This document shows positions 14,243 through 19,767 of a stretch of 19,767 bases of DNA, piece by piece. The notes below the pieces were generated by a model, which had not been told where the DNA came from, ran no database searches, and worked only from the letters and a program-made list of their open reading frames with translations. Position 1 is the stretch's first letter; every line of letters starts with the position of its first letter. This DNA is from Campylobacterales bacterium (GTDB taxonomy: Bacteria; Campylobacterota; Campylobacteria; Campylobacterales; Sulfurovaceae): contig JAFGWQ010000081.1 of assembly GCA_016937075.1 (NCBI GenBank), forward strand, positions 1 to 19,767, given 5' to 3'. A program made the position numbers and the translations under genes.

Positions 14243-15713
14243 GATCAAGTCCTTTTACATAAACATCAGTAGAAAAATCTTTATCAAGTTGTTTTAAAAG
14301 ATTTACTTCCAAAAGCTTTCTTTTTAACTCGCTTACACTTTGATTTATCATCTGTGCCTCTTTGTTATCGCTAGGAATCACCCTTTGAGCTATAATTTTG
14401 TAAACCACAACTTTGTCCGATAGATTTATTATACCCTTTTCTTTATGAGATGTAAATAATTCTTGTAAAAATTGTAAATTTTCTTCATTATTTAATGACA
14501 ATGCGTTGTCATTGTTCTTTAAAGATATCCATTTGACCGCTTGCGCGTTAGCGGTATCAAAATTATTAAGAGTATTTTTTGCAAGAGTTTGTAAAGCATT
14601 TTTGGTAGCTTCTTGAGTATAATCTTTGACTATATTGGTTTTTGCTTCCTCAAATGTCATTGGTTGAGGATTTGTTGTGGAAACGAGTTTTATAGTTGCA
14701 TATTTATCCCCGATAACTTTTGGTTTTAGTATATCTCCATTTTTCATTTTGTCAATTTCATTTATGATGCTAGATGGGATCTTGGAATCATTTGCGGATA
14801 CTATAACTTTTTCGTTTGCAGGCAACTTTGCTTTTTTGAAATCAATGTATGCGCGTTGAGCCGTTTTTTCGGCTTTTTGCAGGCGAAGCTCTTGTGTGAC
14901 AATTGGCACTACTGCTGCAAGAGGAAGTTGTTTTCCGTCAGGCGCTATAAAATTATGAGCATTTGCTTTATAGAATTCTTCTAGTTCTTCTTGGGATACT
15001 ATGATATTTTCAGTTGGAGTCCATAAAATTTCAATAGAATATTTTTTAGGATGCATATAATTTTGTTTATTTTTAGACCAATATTGTTGAAGTTGATTGT
15101 CGTCAATAGAGATTGAAATGTCTTTGGCGGTTAAGATACTATAAGCAATTTGATCCGATAATCCGAGAGGCATTGATGCTGCTTTGTCTTCAAAAGGAGT
15201 AGCGTTGGTATATAGCAATGCAATTAATTTATTGATAATCAATTCATCTTTGATCATATCTTCAAAAACCTTAGCTTTGATATTTTGTGATTGTAGATAT
15301 TGTTCGTAAATAGTTTTATCGAATTTTCCATTGTTTTTGAAACCCTCAAACGACTCAAGGGCTTTCGCAACTTCTGCATCACTTACTATGATGCCGTATT
15401 GTTTAGCTAGGTTTAGTATTTGAGTTTGTGTTCTCACGATATTAAAAGCCTGTTTGTCAATGCCCATTTCTTTTGCTTTTTTGTCATCCAATTTGCCTTG
15501 AAGTTGCTGATTGTATTGGTTGTATAAATTACGATATGCCATATCAAATCTGCTTTGGTCGATTGTTATGTCTCCAACTTTGGCTATTTTTCCGCTATTT
15601 GCGCCAAATTGATAGCTTCCCCATCCGACAAACCCGGCACCAATAAATGCGATTGTTGCAATCCATATTGTCCATACTAAATATCTATTGTGTTTTTGCA
15701 TCCAACTAATCAT
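14235..15713 (-). CDS. PpiD-like periplasmic folding chaperone (SurA-N domain), apparently without active parvulin motifs
   Basis: A 492-residue protein anchored by one N-terminal helix (about 11-31) with a periplasmic body. Residues 40-175 resemble the SurA N-terminal/PpiD chaperone domain (KIAKVGDITIDQSRFDMAYRNL, then helical FDKTIYEQYLQSQNIK...FEDMIKDELII). The middle part (about 210-370) retains only the end of a parvulin-like fold (NGDILKPKVIGDKYATIKLV, then the FEEAKTNI helix). The hallmark HILV-type opening is not visible, so peptidyl-prolyl isomerase activity is doubtful. It would help fold exported proteins at the membrane. ATG 15713 has only a weak GAAGG 13 bases upstream. It heads an operon with ftsA and ftsZ; from memory the same order, with bioA alongside, occurs in Helicobacter pylori (HP0976-HP0979). 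Confidence 0.8.
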   Translation of the reverse strand: MISWMQKHNRYLVWTIWIATIAFIGAGFVGWGSYQFGANSGKIAKVGDITIDQSRFDMAYRNLYNQYNQQLQGKLDDKKAKEMGIDKQAFNIVRTQTQILNLAKQYGIIVSDAEVAKALESFEGFKNNGKFDKTIYEQYLQSQNIKAKVFEDMIKDELIINKLIALLYTNATPFEDKAASMPLGLSDQIAYSILTAKDISISIDDNQLQQYWSKNKQNYMHPKKYSIEILWTPTENIIVSQEELEEFYKANAHNFIAPDGKQLPLAAVVPIVTQELRLQKAEKTAQRAYIDFKKAKLPANEKVIVSANDSKIPSSIINEIDKMKNGDILKPKVIGDKYATIKLVSTTNPQPMTFEEAKTNIVKDYTQEATKNALQTLAKNTLNNFDTANAQAVKWISLKNNDNALSLNNEENLQFLQELFTSHKEKGIINLSDKVVVYKIIAQRVIPSDNKEAQMINQSVSELKRKLLEVNLLKQLDKDFSTDVYVKGLDLE

Positions 15714-15816
15714 CTATTTTCATCTACCTTCAATTAAAAAATTTGTACAATATTTTATTCAACTTGTTATTAAGTGTAATTGAAAAGATTGTTTTATAGA
15801 TAAATAAGGATGTTTT
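15714..15816. promoter_or_regulatory. Divergent promoter region between ppiD-like gene and bioA
   Basis: The 103-base gap must carry promoters for both directions, but no consensus element stands out. Candidate weak hexamers are TTATTA (15767-15772) for bioA and TAAAAT on the minus strand near 15752. A perfect 8-base palindrome TTGTACAA is at 15743-15750. AAGGA (15806-15810) is the bioA ribosome binding site. Confidence 0.3.
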
Positions 15817-17118
15817 ATGATAGGTTTAAATCAAGAATTAATGAAAAAAGACATTGATGTCATATGGCATCCATGTACTCAGATGAAAGATCATGAAATA
15901 TTGCCAATAATTCCGATCAAATCGGCAAAAGGCGTTTATCTATGCGATTTTGAAGATAATAAATACATAGATGGTATCAGTAGTTGGTGGGTTAATATAT
16001 TCGGCCATTCCAACTCTTATATTAATAATAAAATAAAAGAACAGTTAGAAACTCTAGAACATGTACTGCTAGCAGGTTTTACACACGAACCGGCTATCGA
16101 ATTGGCACATAGGCTGGTTGATATTACACCGGAAAGTTTAAAAAAAGTATTTTTTGCAGATAATGGCTCCAGTGCCATAGAAATTGCACTGAAGATGAGT
16201 TATCATTATCATCTCAATATAAATCAAACTCGTACACTGTTTTTATCTCTTTCAAATAGTTATCACGGCGAAACCATAGGCGCTCTTAGCGTGGGAGATG
16301 TCTCTTTGTATAAAAAGACTTATGAACCGTTATTGCTTCAATGTTTACAAACGCCGGTCCCAATTGATAGTAGCAAACAAGCAGCCCAAGATGCGTTAAA
16401 AACATTGGAATTAATACTAAAAGAAAATGGTAGCAATATATCTGCCATGATCATTGAACCGTTAGTGCAAGGGGCAGGCGGTATGCATATGTATCATGCC
16501 GATTATTTAGTCGGTGCACGAATGCTTACTGCCGAGTACGGTGTCCATTTGATAGCCGATGAAATCATGACAGGATTTGGCCGTACAGGAACAATGTTTG
16601 CATGTGAACAAGCGCCGATATTGCCAGATTTTATGACATTATCAAAGGGGCTTACCGGCGGTTATCTTGCTTTGTCAGTTGTCATGACAACTGACAAGAT
16701 ATATAATGCATTTTATTGTGAGTATAATGAGCATAAAGCATTTTTGCACTCTCATAGCTATACCGGCAATCCCTTGGCTTGCAGTGCAGCATTGGCTACA
16801 TTGGAATTGTTTGAGGCGAGTGATGTTTTAGGGGAGAATAGGAAAAAAAGTCTATATATCAAGGCACACCTAGAAAATTTTAAAACTCTTGTCAATGTCA
16901 AGGAGGTAAGAGTTTTAGGCATGATAGCTGCGGTTGAATTGGAAGGGTATCGCCCAGAAGAGAGAATAGGTCTTAAAATCTATGAGTTTGCGCTCTCTCG
17001 CGGGGTTTTGCTTAGACCGCTTGGAAATGTGGTGTATTTTATGCCGCCATATGTCATAACAATTGAAGAAATAAATAAAGTTTTGGATGTTATGTATGAT
17101 GCTATAAAAAGTATTTAA
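15817..17118 (+). CDS. bioA: Adenosylmethionine-8-amino-7-oxononanoate aminotransferase
   Basis: Pyridoxal-phosphate enzyme of biotin synthesis that converts KAPA to DAPA with S-adenosylmethionine as amino donor. The 433-residue protein shows DVIWHPCTQMKDHE (14-27), the substrate-binding GISSWWVNIFGH (53-64), the phosphate-binding DNGSSAIEIALKM (115-127), the cofactor aspartate D248 in IADEIMTGFGRTG, and the Schiff-base lysine K277 in LSKGLTGGYL. The WHPCTQM opening and the WW pair are typical of BioA and argue against ornithine or GABA aminotransferases. AAGGA lies six bases before the ATG. It is a single gene, divergent from the ppiD-ftsA-ftsZ operon. Its stop TAA shares the palindrome TTAA (17115-17118) with the stop of the convergent Sel1 gene. 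No other biotin gene lies in the window. Confidence 0.96.
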   Translation: MIGLNQELMKKDIDVIWHPCTQMKDHEILPIIPIKSAKGVYLCDFEDNKYIDGISSWWVNIFGHSNSYINNKIKEQLETLEHVLLAGFTHEPAIELAHRLVDITPESLKKVFFADNGSSAIEIALKMSYHYHLNINQTRTLFLSLSNSYHGETIGALSVGDVSLYKKTYEPLLLQCLQTPVPIDSSKQAAQDALKTLELILKENGSNISAMIIEPLVQGAGGMHMYHADYLVGARMLTAEYGVHLIADEIMTGFGRTGTMFACEQAPILPDFMTLSKGLTGGYLALSVVMTTDKIYNAFYCEYNEHKAFLHSHSYTGNPLACSAALATLELFEASDVLGENRKKSLYIKAHLENFKTLVNVKEVRVLGMIAAVELEGYRPEERIGLKIYEFALSRGVLLRPLGNVVYFMPPYVITIEEINKVLDVMYDAIKSI

Positions 17119-18305
17119 AGCATATTATCCTCGTTTCTAAATAAAAACGAAAAAAAACCTTTTTTATTTTTGCGGATTTTATGATAAAGATTTTGCGCTC
17201 TATCAAGATTGAGCTCGATAGCTTGCTTGTAGCAAAATTCAGCTTGCTTGATGTCTTTTTGTGTTCCAATTCCATGCTCATAGAATTGTCCTAGGTCACA
17301 AAGTGCTTCTGCGCAATTTTGCGATGCTAATTCTTTTATGAGTTCAAAGGCTTTATTGTCATCCTTTTTTAACAATTCTCCTTTGTATAGCTCTCTAGCA
17401 AAGATCAATTTTCCAAAATTTGAATTTGTTGCCCCAAACACAATAGCTAATTGTGATGCTTCATCATGATTTTTTAAATTTTTAAGTTTTTGCATATATG
17501 TTAGCATATTGAAAATGCCTTTATCGGTATATCCGATTTTGGCTATATGCTCCATCCATGAAGTCACTGATTTATGGAAAACATTTATTTCCTTATCAAG
17601 ATAACTTAATGCCATATTTTGAAAGTTAGAGATGATGTCCGGTATTGCCGAATATTGTTTGGTGTCGTGCGATTTCGTTTTATCTGTTAATATTTCTTTA
17701 TCTTGCTCATCTTGTTCTTTTGTATTATTTTCCAAATCGTTGATTTTGTATGTTTGTGTATCCATATTATTTCCTTCTATTGGAGAGATAAATTGATTGT
17801 CAATATCATTGTTTTGCATTTCTTGTATCAAATTTGATCCATAAGTATTGACAGTTTCTTTATCTTTGTCTATTTGAATTTTAATAATTTTATCATCACT
17901 TTGATCAAAATTAATATTTGCAAAAGCATATTGTTGGGTTGGGTATATGTTGTTGTCGTTAGTATTAGATTGTGGCGATATACGCGCATGATGATTTTTG
18001 AATAGTTGAAATTCGTCATCAAGCGGTTTTGATAGTGATAGTGTATGCCTAATATCTTCTATCGAGTCTTCTTCTGTTTGTAATTTCGGATCTTCGTATA
18101 TGGATTTTATTTCTTCTTCATTGTATAAGTCGATAAGAGCTTGGGCTTGGCCATATTGTTTTTGCCGTAAGAGACTAATGATCTCATTTATCTGCTCATC
18201 ATCTTCAAAGGGTTCAAGCTTCAAGAGTTGCAGTTTTATCGTTTCGGCATCTGTCATAAAGATAGCCAGTTTGATAATCTCTAGCCTTTTTTTAATTTGA
18301 TTCAT
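17115..18305 (-). CDS. Sel1-repeat protein with helical N-terminus and long disordered linker
   Basis: A 396-residue protein with no signal peptide or membrane helix, so probably cytoplasmic. The first 70 or so residues are helical, with a hairpin pattern EIISLLRQKQYGQAQALIDLY. Residues about 75-220 are rich in Asp, Asn, Gln, Glu and Ser and look disordered. The C-terminal part (about 225-380) is helical and ends in one clear Sel1 repeat (332-367, AEALCDLGQFYEHGIGTQKD then AEFCYKQAIEL), preceded by a degenerate one (about 296-331). The very end is basic and aromatic (KKGFFSFLFR). Sel1 proteins are scaffolds for protein partners; a specific role cannot be named. AAAGGGA lies about ten bases before ATG 18305. 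It is alone on its strand, between bioA and rsmH; codon and base use match the neighbours. Confidence 0.72.
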   Translation of the reverse strand: MNQIKKRLEIIKLAIFMTDAETIKLQLLKLEPFEDDEQINEIISLLRQKQYGQAQALIDLYNEEEIKSIYEDPKLQTEEDSIEDIRHTLSLSKPLDDEFQLFKNHHARISPQSNTNDNNIYPTQQYAFANINFDQSDDKIIKIQIDKDKETVNTYGSNLIQEMQNNDIDNQFISPIEGNNMDTQTYKINDLENNTKEQDEQDKEILTDKTKSHDTKQYSAIPDIISNFQNMALSYLDKEINVFHKSVTSWMEHIAKIGYTDKGIFNMLTYMQKLKNLKNHDEASQLAIVFGATNSNFGKLIFARELYKGELLKKDDNKAFELIKELASQNCAEALCDLGQFYEHGIGTQKDIKQAEFCYKQAIELNLDRAQNLYHKIRKNKKGFFSFLFRNEDNML

Positions 18306-18341
18306 TACAAATAGTCCCTTTTGCTGTTAACAATTTACAAT

Positions 18342-18350
18342 ATTATATCA
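18342..18350 (-). promoter_or_regulatory. Extended -10 promoter for the Sel1 gene
   Basis: The minus strand reads TGATATAAT (18350-18342), a TGn extended -10, after a run of seven T. Transcription would start near 18335, about 30 bases before ATG 18305. A TTGACA lies only ten bases further upstream, too close to act as its -35. Confidence 0.6.
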
Positions 18351-18357
18351 AAAAAAT

Positions 18358-18393
18358 TGTCAATATTTACAACTTAAATATCTAGTATTGACA
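18358..18393. repeat. 8-bp inverted repeat TGTCAATA-N20-TATTGACA in the Sel1/rsmH gap
   Basis: TGTCAATA (18358-18365) and TATTGACA (18386-18393) are perfect reverse complements around 20 AT-rich bases. Each arm carries an outward-pointing TTGACA. The right arm is the -35 box of the rsmH promoter; the left arm sits just upstream of the Sel1 -10. It may be a two-site operator or chance symmetry between two promoter elements. Confidence 0.5.
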
Positions 18394-18416
18394 TATGTTA
18401 TTTCGATATTTATAGA
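18388..18416 (+). promoter_or_regulatory. Sigma-70-like promoter for rsmH-ftsL
   Basis: TTGACA at 18388-18393, exactly 17 bases, then TATAGA at 18411-18416. It is the only promoter in the window with both boxes at ideal spacing. The predicted start near 18423 leaves a leader of about 70 bases before GTG 18493; I see no strong structure in that leader. Confidence 0.6.
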
Positions 18417-18492
18417 CATAATATATTTGCACTAAGAATGGTTGGAGTAAAAATTTGTTATCATATAAAAATTAAATATTAAAGAGTGAATA

Positions 18493-19425
18493 GTGCCAAC
18501 AAAAAGTCCGCATATACCTGTTTTGCTTAAAGAGGTCATCAATAGTTTTCGCGACGTAAAGAGTGGCTATTTTGTTGATTGCACCCTGGGTTACGGCGGC
18601 CATAGCAAAGAGATATTGGAACATTATCCGCAATTAAAACATATAGGTATAGATAGAGATGATGAAGCACTTGCTTTTTCAAAGCAGCATTTGATGCCAT
18701 TTAGTGATAAAAGTACTTTATATAAAGGTACTTTTGCAAATGTTTTTCCTGCACTTCAAGAAAAACCCATAGTTGCCGTATTGGCAGATTTTGGCGTATC
18801 ATCATTACAATTGGATAAATTGGAGCGAGGTTTTTCGTTTGGAAGTGAAACCCTTGATATGCGTATGGATAATAGCGCAAAACTTAGCGCATATGATGTT
18901 GTAAATAATTACAGCTTGTCCGAATTGGAATATATTTTTAAAAATTACGGAGAGATAAAGCGTTCCAAGGAATTGGCAAATTTGATAATCCAAGAGCGAG
19001 CAAAGCAAGAGATATGTAGTGCAAAAGCCCTAAGTGAAATTGTCTTAAAAGTTCTTCCAAAAGGCGGTAAAATACATCCGGCCACATTGGTTTTTCAAGC
19101 GATTAGAATAGAAGTCAATAATGAATTGGGCGAAATCGAAGGATTGCTTGATGCATTGGAAGCAAATCACACAGAAGGTGAAATTGTTTCATTGATAACA
19201 TTTCATTCTCTAGAAGATAGGCTGGTTAAAAATCGTTTTACAAAATGGAGCAAGGAATGCATTTGTGATGATATGGCAATGAGATGCACTTGTGGGAAAA
19301 ACCATGCTTTGGGTCATATGTTGAACAAGAAACCGATCACTGCAAGTTTAGAAGAGTTGAAGTATAATCCTAGAAGCAGAAGCGCCAAACTTCGTACGTT
19401 TTGTTTTACTAAATCAAAACAATGA
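18493..19425 (+). CDS. rsmH: 16S rRNA (cytosine(1402)-N4)-methyltransferase
   Basis: Methylates N4 of C1402 in the decoding centre of 16S rRNA with S-adenosylmethionine (formerly MraW). The 310-residue protein begins with the typical HIPVLLKEVI (7-16), followed by the SAM-binding DCTLGYGGHS (29-38), GIDRDDEAL (52-60), ADFGVSSLQLD (98-108), RGFSF and DMRMD (122-126), and the late SLITFHSLEDR motif. The C-terminus has CICDDMAMRCTCG and the closing NPRSRSAKLR. The start is GTG at 18493 with AAAGAG six bases upstream; an upstream in-frame stop is close, so no other start is available. It is first in an operon with the ftsL-like gene, the usual division-cluster order. Confidence 0.97.
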   Translation: MPTKSPHIPVLLKEVINSFRDVKSGYFVDCTLGYGGHSKEILEHYPQLKHIGIDRDDEALAFSKQHLMPFSDKSTLYKGTFANVFPALQEKPIVAVLADFGVSSLQLDKLERGFSFGSETLDMRMDNSAKLSAYDVVNNYSLSELEYIFKNYGEIKRSKELANLIIQERAKQEICSAKALSEIVLKVLPKGGKIHPATLVFQAIRIEVNNELGEIEGLLDALEANHTEGEIVSLITFHSLEDRLVKNRFTKWSKECICDDMAMRCTCGKNHALGHMLNKKPITASLEELKYNPRSRSAKLRTFCFTKSKQ

Positions 19426-19436
19426 GGAGCAGGTAA

Positions 19437-19724
19437 TTGACTCACATGCGTTATAAAGAAAATGGTATTTCATTGTCATTGCTAAAAAAGATCTTATTTG
19501 TAATAAGCATAGTTTTTTTACTTTCGTTTGTAAAAATTTATATTAGCAGCCAAATTTACTATACCAGCAAAATAGTCAATGACATGCAGCAAGACGTCAC
19601 AGTATTGAGAGCTGAAAAAAAGATGTTGGAACATAATATAGAAGCGCTACGCTTCAAAACAGAGGTTGTGGATGTGGAAATAAAGAGTTCTTTAGAGCCG
19701 CCGTTAAAAGTTAAAGCCGATTAA
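19437..19724 (+). CDS. FtsL-like bitopic division protein
   Basis: A 95-residue protein with a short basic cytoplasmic N-terminus, one membrane helix (about 17-38, LLKKILFVISIVFLLSF), and a periplasmic helix with a heptad-like pattern (about 45-75, IVNDMQQDVTVLRAEKKMLE). Size, topology and its place directly after rsmH match FtsL, which joins FtsB and FtsQ in the divisome. FtsL sequences diverge so much that the assignment rests on position and architecture; a generic short coiled-coil membrane protein is the alternative. The start is TTG 19437, seven bases after GAGGAG; the in-frame ATG at 19446 would be 16 bases away. It begins 11 bases after rsmH. Its stop codon lies in the loop of a terminator-like hairpin. 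Confidence 0.72.
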   Translation: MTHMRYKENGISLSLLKKILFVISIVFLLSFVKIYISSQIYYTSKIVNDMQQDVTVLRAEKKMLEHNIEALRFKTEVVDVEIKSSLEPPLKVKAD

Positions 19725-19733
19725 TTGGCTTTT
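19713..19733 (+). terminator. Intrinsic terminator overlapping the ftsL stop codon
   Basis: AAAGCCGA (19713-19720) pairs with TTGGCTTT (19725-19732), an 8-bp stem with one G-U pair, around the loop TTAA (19721-19724), which contains the TAA stop. The stem ends in a short T run (19730-19733). Confidence 0.5.
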
Positions 19734-19746
19734 GTAAATATAACTT

Positions 19747-19755
19747 TGGTATAAT
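19747..19755 (+). promoter_or_regulatory. Extended -10 promoter for a gene beyond the window
   Basis: TGGTATAAT at 19747-19755, identical to the elements before thrC and uup. The window ends 12 bases later, so its gene is not seen. It lies only 14 bases after the ftsL terminator. Confidence 0.6.
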
Positions 19756-19767
19756 CATTATTAACAG

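Noticed and set aside
15743..15750. TTGTACAA palindrome upstream of bioA as a BirA operator
   Set aside because: The BirA site known from E. coli is two longer half-sites (TTGTAAACC type) with a spacer; this single 8-base palindrome does not match and may be chance.
18342..18363. TTGACA and TATAAT on the minus strand as a complete Sel1 promoter
   Set aside because: The two boxes are only 10 bases apart, far below the 16-18 needed, so only the extended -10 was called.
1..19767. Horizontal transfer or mobile element in the window
   Set aside because: No transposase, integrase, terminal inverted repeats, tRNA or obvious shift in base use; all genes fit a vertically inherited chromosome region.

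Overview
This is an AT-rich (roughly one third G+C) chromosomal stretch of housekeeping genes that looks like a member of the Campylobacterota (Epsilonproteobacteria). Three gene groups point there: ppiD-like/ftsA/ftsZ next to bioA, a Ste24-type M48 protease next to prmC, and a UPF0323 lipoprotein next to a stand-alone glutathionylspermidine-synthase-like ATP-grasp protein. From memory, Helicobacter and Campylobacter carry the same neighbourhoods. The TGnTATAAT promoters with no clear -35 box fit too. Genus cannot be fixed from the sequence alone; a free-living sulfur or hydrogen oxidiser (Sulfurimonas/Sulfurovum type) is my guess. I see no tRNA, rRNA, CRISPR array, insertion sequence, phage gene or toxin-antitoxin pair.

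Layout. (1) 1-3806, plus strand: 3' end of argB (arginine synthesis), a class I polyphosphate kinase 2, thrC (threonine synthase), and a secreted LysM/3D-domain protein with a duplicated cysteine motif. (2) 3808-5745, minus strand: a Uup-type ABC-F ATPase, divergent from (3) 5833-9718, plus strand, a tightly packed five-gene operon: M48 membrane metalloprotease, prmC, a DUF4149 membrane protein, a hypoxanthine/deoxyinosine DNA glycosylase and apaH. (4) 9715-11540, minus strand: the UPF0323 lipoprotein followed by the ATP-grasp protein. (5) 11636-15713, minus strand: a PpiD-like periplasmic chaperone, ftsA and ftsZ as one operon with a terminator after ftsZ. (6) 15817-17118, plus strand: bioA. 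(7) 17115-18305, minus strand: a Sel1-repeat protein. (8) 18493-19724, plus strand: rsmH and an ftsL-like gene, ending in a terminator, then a promoter for the next gene beyond the window.

How it fits together. Parts 5 and 8 are two fragments of the classical division/cell-wall cluster, split and on opposite strands only about 4 kb apart. FtsA and FtsZ form the cytoplasmic ring, FtsL would join the membrane divisome, and RsmH tunes the ribosome. Part 3 mixes membrane-protein turnover, release-factor methylation, DNA repair and dinucleotide clean-up, a general maintenance set. Gene packing is extreme: three convergent gene pairs touch or overlap at their stop codons (3806/3808, 9715-9718, 17115-17118), and several genes start at TTG or GTG with the ribosome binding site inside the preceding gene.

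No clear undescribed defence or mobile system is present. The most interesting items are the UPF0323/ATP-grasp pair, the LysM-3D protein with twin Cys repeats, the Sel1 protein with a long disordered linker, and several regulatory arrangements between genes.
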